From NCBI GenBank assembly GCA_039815825.1, contig JBCBYO010000021.1, positions 1 to 50,581 of the forward strand: a stretch of 50,581 nt of DNA, in the 5' to 3' direction. Numbering within the stretch: the first letter of the stretch is position 1; the number at the start of each line of letters is the position of its first letter. Positions 8,624 through 17,166 of the stretch are shown piece after piece. The notes below the pieces were generated by a model. It was not told the origin of the DNA. It did not search any database and was given only the letters and a program-made list of their open reading frames with translations. The translations under genes and the position numbers were made by a program. Source of the DNA: JBCBDX01 sp039815825. GTDB lineage: Bacteria; Pseudomonadota; Alphaproteobacteria; Rhizobiales; Rhizobiaceae.

Positions 8624-9328
8624 ATGCCAACGCCTTTGATCGTCCATGATGTGGGCAAGCATTTCACGATGCACTTGCGCGGCGGTGCGAAAATTCCCGT
8701 GATCAACCAAGTGCGATTTCATGTCGAAGGCGGGCAATGCGCGGTGCTCGGAGGACCATCCGGCATCGGTAAGTCTTCGATCCTTAAAATGATCTACGGC
8801 AACTACGGTGTCGATGATGGCCAAATTCTAATCGAGCATCAGGGTAAAACCGTTGACATGGCGACTGCCGAGCCGCGCGTCGTTTTGAACATTCGTCGCC
8901 ACACGCTGGGTTATGTCAGCCAGTTTCTCCGCACGGTGCCACGCGTGGCAGCGGTCGATGTGGTCGCCGAACCCTTGATCGCGGCCGGGACGCCAAGAAA
9001 AGAAGCAGCGCAAAGAGCGCGGGAACTGCTGATCAAGCTCAATGTGCCAGAAGAACTTATCGACCTGCCACCGGCAACCTTTTCTGGCGGCGAGCAACAA
9101 CGTGTAAACATCGCGCGAGGCTTTATCACCGACCATCCGGTTTTATTGCTCGACGAGCCAACCGCCTCCCTGGATGCTAGAAACCGCGAAGTGGTCACGA
9201 CAATGATCGACGAGAAAAAGAAGCAAGGTGTGGCCCTGTTGGGTATTTTCCACGATCACGATGTTCGCGAGGCGGTGGCCGACAAGGTCATCGATGTCGC
9301 CGAGTTCACAGCACGCAAGGCGGCTTGA
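8624..9328 (+). CDS. phnL: PhnL, ABC-type ATPase of the C-P lyase pathway
   Basis: The product has 234 residues: Walker A GGPSGIGKSS (43-52), signature SGGEQQR (154-160) and Walker B VLLLDEPT (173-180). PhnL is needed with PhnG, PhnH and PhnI for formation of the ribose 1-phosphonate triphosphate, and it can join PhnK on the complex. It begins 2 bases after the phnK stop. The N terminus LIVHDVGKHFTMHLRGG is typical of PhnL. Confidence 0.94.
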   Translation: MPTPLIVHDVGKHFTMHLRGGAKIPVINQVRFHVEGGQCAVLGGPSGIGKSSILKMIYGNYGVDDGQILIEHQGKTVDMATAEPRVVLNIRRHTLGYVSQFLRTVPRVAAVDVVAEPLIAAGTPRKEAAQRARELLIKLNVPEELIDLPPATFSGGEQQRVNIARGFITDHPVLLLDEPTASLDARNREVVTTMIDEKKKQGVALLGIFHDHDVREAVADKVIDVAEFTARKAA

Positions 9329-9331
9329 GCC

Positions 9332-9946
9332 GTGCCAAAATTATCGGTCGAACCCCAAATTCACGAAACCGCGCGTGTCATCAACTCAACTTTGGGGCGT
9401 TACACGGAAGTCGATGAAGGCTGCGTGGTCTCGGAGTGTGAGATTGGAGATTATTCATATTTAATCCGGCAAACCGAAGTATGGTGCGCAACCATTGGTA
9501 AGTTTGCCAACGTTGCAAGCCACGTACGTATTAATGCGACCAACCATCCGACGTGGCGTGCTACACAACATCATTTCACATACCGAGCCGGTGACTATTT
9601 TGATGATGCCGAAAACGAGCCGACTTTCTTTGAGTGGCGTCGCGAAAACCGGGTAGTGATCGGCCACGATGTATGGATTGGACACGGGGCGATCATATTG
9701 CCTGGCGTCTCCGTAGGTAACGGCGCTGTCATTGGCGCCGGATCTGTTGTTACAAAAGATGTAGCGCCCTACACAATCGTGGGTGGCGCGCCTGCCAAGC
9801 TGATCAAGAGACGGCTTCCCGAAGATGTCGCAGATCGCATGGAGCAGCTAGCTTGGTGGGATTGGTCGCACGATGAATTGCGCGCCGCTTTGGACGATTT
9901 TCGGGCACTTACAGCACAAGACTTCATCGCCAAATATGACGGTTAA
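9332..9946 (+). CDS. Hexapeptide-repeat acetyltransferase of the phn locus
   Basis: The product has 204 residues with left-handed beta-helix hexapeptide repeats. Residues about 110-150 contain VVIGHDVWIGHGAIILPGVSVG and later GAGSVVTKDVAPYTIVGGAPAKLIKRR, typical of xenobiotic (CatB-like) acetyltransferases. The catalytic His is in GHDVWIGHGA. Genes of this subfamily occur in many alphaproteobacterial phn operons, and they may N-acetylate aminoalkylphosphonates as PhnO does, although the fold differs. That substrate is an inference. The start is GTG at 9332, 3 bases after the phnL stop. It ends the phnG-L transcript. Confidence 0.85.
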   Translation: MPKLSVEPQIHETARVINSTLGRYTEVDEGCVVSECEIGDYSYLIRQTEVWCATIGKFANVASHVRINATNHPTWRATQHHFTYRAGDYFDDAENEPTFFEWRRENRVVIGHDVWIGHGAIILPGVSVGNGAVIGAGSVVTKDVAPYTIVGGAPAKLIKRRLPEDVADRMEQLAWWDWSHDELRAALDDFRALTAQDFIAKYDG

Positions 9947-9971
9947 ACGACTGTTGCCACCGCATTTTCCG

Positions 9972-10000
9972 CTGTCACAAAACTTACATAAAATTGACAT
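9972..10000 (+). promoter_or_regulatory. PHO box (three 11-bp-spaced PhoB half-sites) upstream of phnC
   Basis: Three heptamers start exactly 11 bases apart: CTGTCAC (9972), CTTACAT (9983) and TTGACAT (9994), the first two each followed by AAAA. The known PhoB box is two 11-bp direct repeats of the form CTGTCAT-AAAA. This places phnCDE1E2 under phosphate-starvation control. It lies 50-79 bases before the phnC start. Confidence 0.72.
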
Positions 10001-10050
10001 GTTTACTTCATCGAAGGGCCCTAAGCGCGTCGTCAAAGCAAGGGGATTTC

Positions 10051-10941
10051 ATGCTCGAGTTTCATAAAGTAACCCGGCGTTTCGGCGCTAACACCGCCGT
10101 AGACAGTATCACTCTTAAAATCCCTGAAGGTCAAATGGTTGGCATTATTGGTGCTTCTGGCGCCGGTAAGTCGACCTTGTTGCGCATGATCAATCGTCTG
10201 ATTGATACCTCCGAGGGTAATATCGTTTTTGATGGGACAGATGTGTCCGCGCTGAAGGGTCAAAAGCTTCGCGATTGGCAGCGTGACTGCGCTATGATTT
10301 TTCAACAGTTCAACCTTGTTCCGCGTCTGGACGTCCTTACCAACGTGATGCTTGGCCGCCTGAACCATCGTTCGACGATCGCCAGCCTTTTGAATATTTT
10401 TTCCGACGACGAGCGGGCGATGGCCATCTCCGCGCTGGAGCGTTTGGGTATCGAGAAAACCGCCATGCAGCGGGCCGGCACTCTATCTGGCGGTCAGCAG
10501 CAACGGGTCGCTATTGCCCGTGCGCTGATGCAGCAGCCAAAAGTCATTTTGGCAGATGAGCCGATTGCTTCGCTTGATCCGCGCAACGCGCAAATTGTGA
10601 TGCAGTCATTGAAAGACATCAATGAGCGCGATGGCATGACGGTTGTGACAAATCTCCACACACTTGATACCGCGCGCACATATTGCGAGCGCATTATCGG
10701 CATGCAGAACGGCGTCGTCGTGTTTGATGGTGGCCCCGATGATTTGACCGAACAAGCTGCCCGCAAGATCTACGGCGCCGACGAGTTGGAAGAGGCGTTC
10801 TCTGAAGCTGTCACATCAACCAGCCTGGCACCAGCCAAGCCGAAGGCAAAAGCGACCAAGAAAACGGTCGAAGCGCTGGCCGAAAGCGCTGATGTGCAAT
10901 CTACATCACCCACCCGAAATAAGGCCGCAGCAGCGAGTTAA
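10051..10941 (+). CDS. phnC: PhnC, phosphonate ABC transporter ATPase
   Basis: The product has 296 residues: Walker A GASGAGKST (34-42), signature LSGGQQQRVAIARAL, Walker B VILADEPIASLDP and the H-loop at NLHTLD. It powers phosphonate import with PhnD and PhnE. ATG at 10051 is chosen because of AAGGGGA just upstream and the usual N terminus MLEFHKVTRRF. The C terminus is longer than usual: about 45 residues rich in Ala, Lys, Thr and Pro follow the ATPase domain. The role of that tail is unknown. Confidence 0.95.
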   Translation: MLEFHKVTRRFGANTAVDSITLKIPEGQMVGIIGASGAGKSTLLRMINRLIDTSEGNIVFDGTDVSALKGQKLRDWQRDCAMIFQQFNLVPRLDVLTNVMLGRLNHRSTIASLLNIFSDDERAMAISALERLGIEKTAMQRAGTLSGGQQQRVAIARALMQQPKVILADEPIASLDPRNAQIVMQSLKDINERDGMTVVTNLHTLDTARTYCERIIGMQNGVVVFDGGPDDLTEQAARKIYGADELEEAFSEAVTSTSLAPAKPKAKATKKTVEALAESADVQSTSPTRNKAAAAS

Positions 10942-11034
10942 GCGCCGCGCCAAGTGCTTGCGGGTGTGCTGGGGTCGGGCACGTCTGTAAATCCTAATCG
11001 GCCGGTTGGCCACGACCACACAGGAGAGAGTAAA

Positions 11035-11952
11035 ATGTTCAAGAAAACACTTCTTGCTACGGCTGCAGTTGCAACAGTTCTAGCTGGTTCTGTCGCTGCA
11101 CAGGCCGGTTCGCACTCAAAAGTATTCCGCATCGGTATCCTCGGCGGTGAAAACGAAGCTGACCGTCTGCGCAACAACCAGTGCATGGTTGATCTGTTGC
11201 CAGCTGCTATCGGCGTTGACGAAGTCAAGCTTTTCCCAGCTGCCGACTATGCAGGCGTTATCCAAGGCCTTCTCGGCGGCACTCTGGATTACGCTGAGCT
11301 CGGCGCTTCTGCCTACTCAAGCGTATATCTGACAGACCCTGAAGCTGTTGACCCTGTTTTGACAACTGTTCAAACCGATGGCGCAACTGGCTATTACTCA
11401 ATCATGCTGGCTCGCAAAGATTCTGGCATTGAGTCAATTGAAGATGCCAAAGGCAAGAAGCTCGGTTTTGCTGACCCAGACTCTACTTCAGGCTTCCTGG
11501 TCCCATCCGTTGCTCTTCCTGCACAGCTTGGCATGGAAATTGAAGATTACTTCTCCGGCACCGGCTTCGGCGGCGGCCACGAGAACGGCGTTCTTGAAAT
11601 GCTCAAAGGCAACTTTGACGTTCAGGTGACATGGTCTTCTGGCGTTGGCGCATTCGAAGATGGCTACACATCCGGCAACATCCGTAAGATGGTTGATAAA
11701 GGCCTTCTGGACATGGACGATGTGAACGAAGTATGGCGCTCGCCATTGATCCCTAACGGTCCAATCGTTGTCTCAAACCAGCTGGATCAAGACGTTCGTG
11801 CGAAGTTCGTTGAGTTCATGAAAGCTATGCCTGAAGCTCACCCAGATTGCTTCCGCTCCGTTCAGGGCGGCGACTTTGCTGGCTTCACCGATGTTGACCA
11901 TTCCTTCTACGAGACAATTGTTGCTGCTCGTAAAGCAAAGATCGGCTCCTAA
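11035..11952 (+). CDS. phnD: PhnD, phosphonate-binding periplasmic protein
   Basis: The product has 305 residues. The start ATG at 11035 follows CAGGAGAGAG and gives a clear Sec signal peptide (MFKKTLLATAAVATVLAG, cut near residue 23-25). The mature part begins with FRIGILGGENEADRLRNN, the PhnD/SsuA-like fold that captures phosphonates in the periplasm. Codon use leans to frequent codons (GCT, GGC, CTT), which suggests high expression. A hairpin terminator follows. Confidence 0.95.
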   Translation: MFKKTLLATAAVATVLAGSVAAQAGSHSKVFRIGILGGENEADRLRNNQCMVDLLPAAIGVDEVKLFPAADYAGVIQGLLGGTLDYAELGASAYSSVYLTDPEAVDPVLTTVQTDGATGYYSIMLARKDSGIESIEDAKGKKLGFADPDSTSGFLVPSVALPAQLGMEIEDYFSGTGFGGGHENGVLEMLKGNFDVQVTWSSGVGAFEDGYTSGNIRKMVDKGLLDMDDVNEVWRSPLIPNGPIVVSNQLDQDVRAKFVEFMKAMPEAHPDCFRSVQGGDFAGFTDVDHSFYETIVAARKAKIGS

Positions 11953-11965
11953 TAGGCCTGACATG

Positions 11966-11998
11966 CCGCGCTCCGATCTTTCGGGGCGCGGTTTTATT
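11966..11998 (+). terminator. Hairpin terminator or attenuator between phnD and phnE1
   Basis: CCGCGCTCCGA (11966-11976), loop TCTT, TCGGGGCGCGG (11981-11991) pair over 11 bp with one wobble, followed by TTTTATTTA. It lies between the binding-protein gene and the permease genes, a common place for partial termination that keeps binding protein in excess. Confidence 0.75.
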
Positions 11999-12032
11999 TA
12001 TGCATTCATTTTTACATATTTAGGCAGAAGCG

Positions 12033-13010
12033 ATGGCGGTTACCGAGATCTCTGAGGTTGAAAGGTTTTCAACATCGGATGGAAAATATGATGTCGACAG
12101 CCATTTCCGCGAACTTCGGAACACCCGGCGACTTTACACCTTCATAGGCGTTGGTGGCTTACTCATCGCACTCTTCTTTTCTCTTTGGTTTGCCAACGAA
12201 ACCAGCGCGGGCAAATTCTTTGATCGTCTGCCACATACGTTCGACTTTGTCGGAGATCTTGTTCCACGGGATGGGTGGGAGGTCTGGCGCGCGCTATTCG
12301 ACTTGGAAAGCCCTTATTTCGACGGTTCACTGAAGTTCGATTATCCCGACGGGCGCGTCTATTTCACTGACACGCTCTATTTCCCCGAATATTTCTACAA
12401 AATGTTGGAAACGCTCAATATCGCTGTTTTATCAACGGCGATCGGTTTCACATTCGGTTTTCTGCTCTGCTTCGTCGCGGCCTCTAATCTGACAACGACC
12501 AAATGGCTTCGCTTCGTCGTGAGACGTTTCATGGAGTTCTTGCGGGCCTTCCCGGAAATCGTAATTGCCGGTTTTTTCCTCGCCATTTTCTCGCTAGGTC
12601 CCATACCGGCAATTATCGCGGTGGCGATCCACACCGTTGGCGCATTGGGCAAGATGTTTTTCGAAGTCGTTGAGAACGCCGACATGAAGCCTGACGAAGG
12701 TTTGCGAGCGGTGGGGGCTTCTTGGGTAGAGCGCGTATGGTTTGGTATCGTTCCGCAAATCATGCCGAACTTTTTGAGCTACACCCTGTTGCGGCTCGAG
12801 GTAAATGTGCGCGCTTCGACCATTATCGGCGCAGTCGGCGCAGGCGGCATTGGCGAGACGCTGCGCCTTTCTATCGGGCGTGGGCACGAGGCCAAGACGC
12901 TCGCAATCATATTATTGCTTTTCACCACCATCGTGTGTGTCGACCAATTGTCTGCATATCTACGCAAGAAGCTTGTCGGCAATCAAGCGTTTGAATTTGG
13001 AGCCGGATGA
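12033..13010 (+). CDS. phnE: PhnE1, phosphonate ABC transporter permease
   Basis: The product has 325 residues. A cytoplasmic N terminus and one helix (about 37-53) precede a periplasmic stretch of about 80 residues and then the BinD-type permease core. The EAA-like loop is GLRAVGASWVERVWFGIVPQIMPNF. STIIGAVGAGGIGETL is the PhnE-type C-terminal signature. It overlaps phnE2 by 4 bases. Two PhnE proteins probably form a heterodimer. Confidence 0.94.
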   Translation: MAVTEISEVERFSTSDGKYDVDSHFRELRNTRRLYTFIGVGGLLIALFFSLWFANETSAGKFFDRLPHTFDFVGDLVPRDGWEVWRALFDLESPYFDGSLKFDYPDGRVYFTDTLYFPEYFYKMLETLNIAVLSTAIGFTFGFLLCFVAASNLTTTKWLRFVVRRFMEFLRAFPEIVIAGFFLAIFSLGPIPAIIAVAIHTVGALGKMFFEVVENADMKPDEGLRAVGASWVERVWFGIVPQIMPNFLSYTLLRLEVNVRASTIIGAVGAGGIGETLRLSIGRGHEAKTLAIILLLFTTIVCVDQLSAYLRKKLVGNQAFEFGAG

Positions 13011-14632
13011 CCATGAACACGCTGACCCAAGACGAGTTTGTTGCAATCCGCGAACGCAATCCACAAGCGTTCAGACAGCCCTTTTGGAAGCGGTTCGCTG
13101 CCCCGATCGCACTCGGTGTTTGCGTCCTGTACACGTTCTATTGTTTCTGGTTCTTCTCGATTGCCAAAACGGTCTCAGAAGGAAATTGGGAAATTGCTGG
13201 CGCGTATCTGGCGGATTGGGTTTCCTATGAGGTACGACCTGATATCGACTATCGGACCGGTGAAATTCTGATCGAATGGCCGCGCTTTTCACCGCTGGGC
13301 GAAGACCCTGATCCCTATTGGATCGAAACCGCAACCGGAACCGTGAACGTAATTGTTAGACAAGCGGCCGCATCCACGGCAGCGCCAAGCAGCAATGCGT
13401 CTGGTGGAATTGGGTCTTTCATGTCTCCAAACTCACCGGCAACGAGCACTGGCAATGGGGGCGAAACCGCGCCAGCGCCCACCAGCCCGGCAGACAGCGG
13501 CTTCTCGTTTATGTCGCCCAACTCAAGCGCAACAAGCACCGGTGACGGCGGTGCAACTTCCTCCGATGCGGCCGAGCCGACCACAGTCATTGAAACCCGC
13601 GAGGGCATCAATCGGGCCGTGATCGACGTAAAGCCGGGCGCGCAGATCATTGCCACGCCGGACCTTGTAACGGTTTCCTATCAGGGGTCGCTGCTTGAAG
13701 TTGCTGTCGATCCGATTGAAAACATCGTTACGCCTCTCGGGCCGCTGCCAGAATGGGCGTTGCAGAAATCTGAAGGCTTGAAGGTATTCCTAAACTTTGG
13801 CTTTGGCGGTCGGGCGGAAATCCGAGCCAAAGAGATCAAGATCAACAAACGCTATTTCGGCTGGGAGAATTTCGTTTTTGATACCGAATCTCCCTATTGG
13901 GGGATGTCTTCAGGACAGGTGGTCAGCCACCTGATATCGGGTCCACGTCTGGACGAGAGGATGTCGAATTGGGCTCTGATGTGGAACAACATCGTCTATA
14001 ACGCCGAGTGGCAGCACGGCGATGTCTGGATCAAACTTTTGCAGACAATCGTCATGGCATTCGTTGGAACGCTGTTTGCGTGTCTCGTCGCATTTCCGCT
14101 TTCATTCTTTGCGGCGCGCAACATCACGCCGAACTTCTTCGTTAATCAGGTGCTGAAGCGTTTCTTCGACTTCCTGCGTTCGGTCGACATGCTCATTTGG
14201 GCACTGTTTTTTACCCGAGCATTTGGACCTGGCCCGCTTGCGGGTATCTCCGCCATTTTCTTCACAGACACCGGTACCTTCGGCAAGCTCTATTCGGAAG
14301 CGTTGGAGAATATTGACGATAAGCAGCGCGAAGGCGTGAAGTCCGTAGGTGCCAGCCCCGCGGCTGTGCAACGGTTTGGTGTTGTGCCCCAAGTGCTACC
14401 AATTTTTGCCAGTCAGGCGCTGTATTTCTGGGAGTCAAACACCAGATCGGCCACTATTATCGGTGCGGTCGGGGCAGGTGGCATTGGCCTTAAGCTGTGG
14501 GAAGCAATGCGCACCAATCAAGACTGGGAAAACGTGGCGTACATGGTGATCCTAATCCTGATTGTTGTGTTTATCTTCGACGGCGTATCCAACTTGTTGC
14601 GGCAGCGATTGATCGGAAAAACAGCGCACTAA
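13007..14632 (+). CDS. phnE: PhnE2, phosphonate ABC transporter permease with a long periplasmic insert
   Basis: The product has 541 residues. The permease core is in residues about 340-535, with GVKSVGASPAAVQRFGVVPQVLPIF and SATIIGAVGAGGIGLKLWEA. After the first helix (about 32-52) comes a periplasmic insert of about 280 residues. It contains a low-complexity part (residues 118-190) with two copies of SFMSPNS-ATSTG-GG spaced 30 residues apart. The rest of the insert looks folded (YFGWENFVFDTESPYWGM). PhnE is usually below about 450 residues, so this insert is unusual. ATG at 13007 overlaps the phnE1 stop. Confidence 0.92.
   Translation: MTMNTLTQDEFVAIRERNPQAFRQPFWKRFAAPIALGVCVLYTFYCFWFFSIAKTVSEGNWEIAGAYLADWVSYEVRPDIDYRTGEILIEWPRFSPLGEDPDPYWIETATGTVNVIVRQAAASTAAPSSNASGGIGSFMSPNSPATSTGNGGETAPAPTSPADSGFSFMSPNSSATSTGDGGATSSDAAEPTTVIETREGINRAVIDVKPGAQIIATPDLVTVSYQGSLLEVAVDPIENIVTPLGPLPEWALQKSEGLKVFLNFGFGGRAEIRAKEIKINKRYFGWENFVFDTESPYWGMSSGQVVSHLISGPRLDERMSNWALMWNNIVYNAEWQHGDVWIKLLQTIVMAFVGTLFACLVAFPLSFFAARNITPNFFVNQVLKRFFDFLRSVDMLIWALFFTRAFGPGPLAGISAIFFTDTGTFGKLYSEALENIDDKQREGVKSVGASPAAVQRFGVVPQVLPIFASQALYFWESNTRSATIIGAVGAGGIGLKLWEAMRTNQDWENVAYMVILILIVVFIFDGVSNLLRQRLIGKTAH
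13415..13552 (+). repeat. Duplicated SFMSPNS-ATSTG coding repeat inside phnE2
   Basis: Two 48-base segments (13415-13462 and 13505-13552) code for SFMSPNSPATSTGNGG and SFMSPNSSATSTGDGG, 14 of 16 residues identical, 90 bases apart. The spacer is also Gly/Ala/Pro/Ser-rich. It looks like a tandem duplication of a disordered periplasmic linker. Confidence 0.85.
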
Positions 14633-14699
14633 ACCTGTTTTTTCGAACGTCGAGGCGGCCGCTCGAACGATCCTTGTTCAACGCCGTAGCCACGCCGGA

Positions 14700-15620
14700 C
14701 TAACTTGTTTGAAGACGGCTCCAATCTTCGTGCCGCAAACGCTCTAGAAGGGGCGTGATAGATGCGTTGTCCGTTTTCTCCGGAACCGTGTACATACCAA
14801 TCGGTATGGCTTGCCGCGGCCGATCTTCAACATCCAGTTTTACAATACCGTGTCTTTTGAATTCTTTTGCCGCCGCCATCGGATAAACAAGATAGGCATT
14901 GCTGTCGTGCAAGAGGTCGAGACCGGCTGTCACTGAGTTGGTGGAAAGCGGCGCTCTGAGTGGGTGCGCCCAATCGGGCTCGCGATTATCCATCCTGGCG
15001 TCAACGACGCCAACATGACGGTTGACCAATGGCGCGACATCAAGTCTGGGATAGGCGGAAAGTGTGCTTCGATTTGTCCTCGTACCAGCCAGTGGGTGGC
15101 CATCGCGAACAAAGTAAGCATCTTCGACCTCGAACAGCGTTTCGAAATCAAAGCTCAACCCCTCGCTGATCGTGGCGACTTTTGTTCCTACGAAACATTG
15201 AACGTCGCCAGAAAGAAGATGGCGAAGCCCGTCAAACGAGCTGCAGACTTCGACGTGTACGATAAGCTCGGGGTTTTCTGCTCGAAGCTTATCGATGAAC
15301 TCGCGCATGAATAATGACCACCAGGCCGAACCGGTGCCGATTTTCACGCTGGGTCTATCAATCTGTTTTCGCGCCTGGATTTCGATGGTCGCATTTGCGT
15401 TAAGCCGCGCCATCACCCGCACATGCTCAAGCAAGATCTGCCCATAATCGGTTAAAGCTACCCCGCGTGAGCTCCGCTGAAAAAGGGATACACCATACTC
15501 TTCCTCCAACCGTCGCATGTTCACAGAGACGGTCGGCTGCGAAACGTTCATGGCATCTGCTGCGAGCGACACGTTGCCCATTTCGGCCACAGCAAGAAAT
15601 TGTTTGAGGCGTCGATCCAT
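14700..15620 (-). CDS. LysR-family transcriptional regulator
   Basis: The product has 306 residues: an N-terminal LysR helix-turn-helix (about 1-60, AADAMNVSQPTVSVNMRRLEEEYGVSLFQR) and a C-terminal periplasmic-binding-like effector domain (about 90-300). It is divergent from the aglE-like gene at 15737 with 116 bases between starts, the usual arrangement for a LysR regulator and its target. A T-N11-A box lies in the gap. It probably controls the alpha-glucoside genes, but this is inferred from position only. The 3' end is convergent with phnE2. Confidence 0.88.
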   Translation of the reverse strand: MDRRLKQFLAVAEMGNVSLAADAMNVSQPTVSVNMRRLEEEYGVSLFQRSSRGVALTDYGQILLEHVRVMARLNANATIEIQARKQIDRPSVKIGTGSAWWSLFMREFIDKLRAENPELIVHVEVCSSFDGLRHLLSGDVQCFVGTKVATISEGLSFDFETLFEVEDAYFVRDGHPLAGTRTNRSTLSAYPRLDVAPLVNRHVGVVDARMDNREPDWAHPLRAPLSTNSVTAGLDLLHDSNAYLVYPMAAAKEFKRHGIVKLDVEDRPRQAIPIGMYTVPEKTDNASITPLLERLRHEDWSRLQTS

Positions 15621-15629
15621 TTTTCTAAC

Positions 15630-15644
15630 ATAGCTAAAATCTAT
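15630..15644. promoter_or_regulatory. LysR-type T-N11-A box
   Basis: ATAG-N7-CTAT (15 bases) matches the LysR consensus T-N11-A with dyad symmetry. It lies 10 bases before the LysR gene and 93 bases before the divergent aglE-like gene, where it could serve autoregulation and activation. Confidence 0.5.
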
Positions 15645-15736
15645 AGTAATGGCAAAAAATCGTATTTCATTAATAAAAAGAGCTGGGCTACCGAGAGGCG
15701 AGGCGTTGCTACGCTTATGTTTGGGAGGTCACACAT

Positions 15737-17089
15737 ATGAAAGAAATCACGTCAGTTTGCAGCATTCTATTGGCTGTTATTGCCGCGCCAGCGGCAGCAG
15801 AAAACCATTTGAAGTTTGAAAAAGGCGAGGGTGCTTTTTCTTGGGAGAGCCTTGCCGAGTTTGCTGCAAGCCATGACTACGCGGGTCAGCAAGTAACCCT
15901 AGCATCACCATGGCTTGGCCCGGATGCCGAGGCAGCCAAGGCGGTTCTAGCCTACTTCACCGATGCCACCGGCGCGGAAGTTCTGGTCACCGGATCTGAC
16001 TCGTTTGAGCAGCAAATCGTAATCGACATTGAAGGCGGATCGCCGCCCAATGTGGCGGTGTTTCCACAGCCGGGCCTGATGTGCGATCTAGCCCGTCTCG
16101 GCAAATTGTCTTCGCTCGGCGACGAAACGGCGTCGTGGATGAATGCCAATTATGCGGCCGGTTCGTCTTGGAGACAGCTGGGCAGCTGCGAAGGCGCTGA
16201 TGGTCTCTACGGTTTCCCATACAATGTGAATGTGAAATCGCTTGTTTGGTATGTTCCAGAGAACTTTGAGGAGTTCGGCTACGACATTCCCCAAACCATG
16301 GAGGAACTGCGCGCATTAACCGAGGAAATGGCCGCCGCCGACGTCACACCTTGGTGTATCGGTATCGGTTCAGGCGCGGCCACCGGTTGGCCAGCCACTG
16401 ACTGGGTTGAAGACATGATGCTACGGTCACAGCCGCCTGAAGTGTACGATGCTTGGGTAGCCAACCAGGTTCCCTTCGATGATCCAAGAGTGGTGGCCGC
16501 GATTGAAGAGTTTGGTTGGTTTATTGGGAGCGATAGTTTCGTAAACGGCGGAAAGGATGCCGTCGCCGCCACTGACTTTCGCGACAGCCCGGCCGGCTTG
16601 TTTGCGGCTCCAGCACAGTGCATGATGCATCGACAGGCGTCGTTCATCCCGGCTTTCTTTCCGGATGGAACGATCGTCGGCGAAGATATCGATTTCTTCT
16701 ACTTCCCGGCCTACGCCAGTTCTGATCTCGGCAACCCTGTTCTCGGCGCGGGAACGCTTGTGTCGGTCACCGAAGACTCACCGGCAACACGAGGGTTGAT
16801 CGAATTCTTGAAGACGCCGATTGCCCATGAGCTTTGGATGGCCGTCGATACGCAAGGGTTCCTTACGCCCCATAACGGCGTAAACCTTGAAGCTTATCAC
16901 AATGAAAGCCTGAAGCGTCAGGGACAGATCCTCCAGGACGCGACAACCTTCCGCTTTGATGGCTCCGATTTGATGCCAGGTGCGATCGGCGCCGGAGCTT
17001 TTTGGACCGGGATGGTTGACTATTCTGCTGGCGAAACGGCGCAAACCGTAGCTGCGGAAATAGAGCGCGCTTGGCAAGCACTTAAATAA
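15737..17089 (+). CDS. aglE: Alpha-glucoside ABC transporter substrate-binding protein
   Basis: The product has 450 residues. A Sec signal peptide (about 1-21, ending APAAAEN) precedes a family-1 solute-binding fold. The N-terminal region (YAGQQVTLASPWLGPD), PPNVAVFPQPGLM and the SGAATGWPATDWVEDMMLR stretch match rhizobial AglE, which binds sucrose, maltose and trehalose-type alpha-glucosides. GGGAGG upstream (15722-15727) supports ATG at 15737. The alpha-glucosidase gene follows. No aglF, aglG or aglK (permeases and ATPase) are in the window, so the transporter partners must be elsewhere or shared. Confidence 0.88.
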   Translation: MKEITSVCSILLAVIAAPAAAENHLKFEKGEGAFSWESLAEFAASHDYAGQQVTLASPWLGPDAEAAKAVLAYFTDATGAEVLVTGSDSFEQQIVIDIEGGSPPNVAVFPQPGLMCDLARLGKLSSLGDETASWMNANYAAGSSWRQLGSCEGADGLYGFPYNVNVKSLVWYVPENFEEFGYDIPQTMEELRALTEEMAAADVTPWCIGIGSGAATGWPATDWVEDMMLRSQPPEVYDAWVANQVPFDDPRVVAAIEEFGWFIGSDSFVNGGKDAVAATDFRDSPAGLFAAPAQCMMHRQASFIPAFFPDGTIVGEDIDFFYFPAYASSDLGNPVLGAGTLVSVTEDSPATRGLIEFLKTPIAHELWMAVDTQGFLTPHNGVNLEAYHNESLKRQGQILQDATTFRFDGSDLMPGAIGAGAFWTGMVDYSAGETAQTVAAEIERAWQALK

Positions 17090-17098
17090 TTCCTCCCA

Positions 17099-17133
17099 GC
17101 ATCCCGAACGGTTCCCCAGGCTGTTCGGGATGC
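17099..17133 (+). terminator. Intergenic hairpin between aglE and aglA
   Basis: GCATCCCGAAC (17099-17109) and GTTCGGGATGC (17123-17133) form a perfect 11-bp stem with a 13-base loop. There is no clear U-tract, so it may protect the aglE transcript end or attenuate read-through more than terminate. Confidence 0.6.
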
Positions 17134-17166
17134 AATTGTGCGTATTTATAATTAGTCAGAGTTATT

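Noticed and set aside
13353..13622. Overlapping frame inside phnE2
   Set aside because: It is Arg/Gln/Pro-rich, lacks a ribosome-binding site and lies wholly in the repeat-rich part of phnE2.
14642..14667. GC-rich dyad between phnE2 and the LysR gene as a terminator
   Set aside because: CGAG-CGGCCG-CTCG can pair but no T-tract follows on either strand, so I did not call it.
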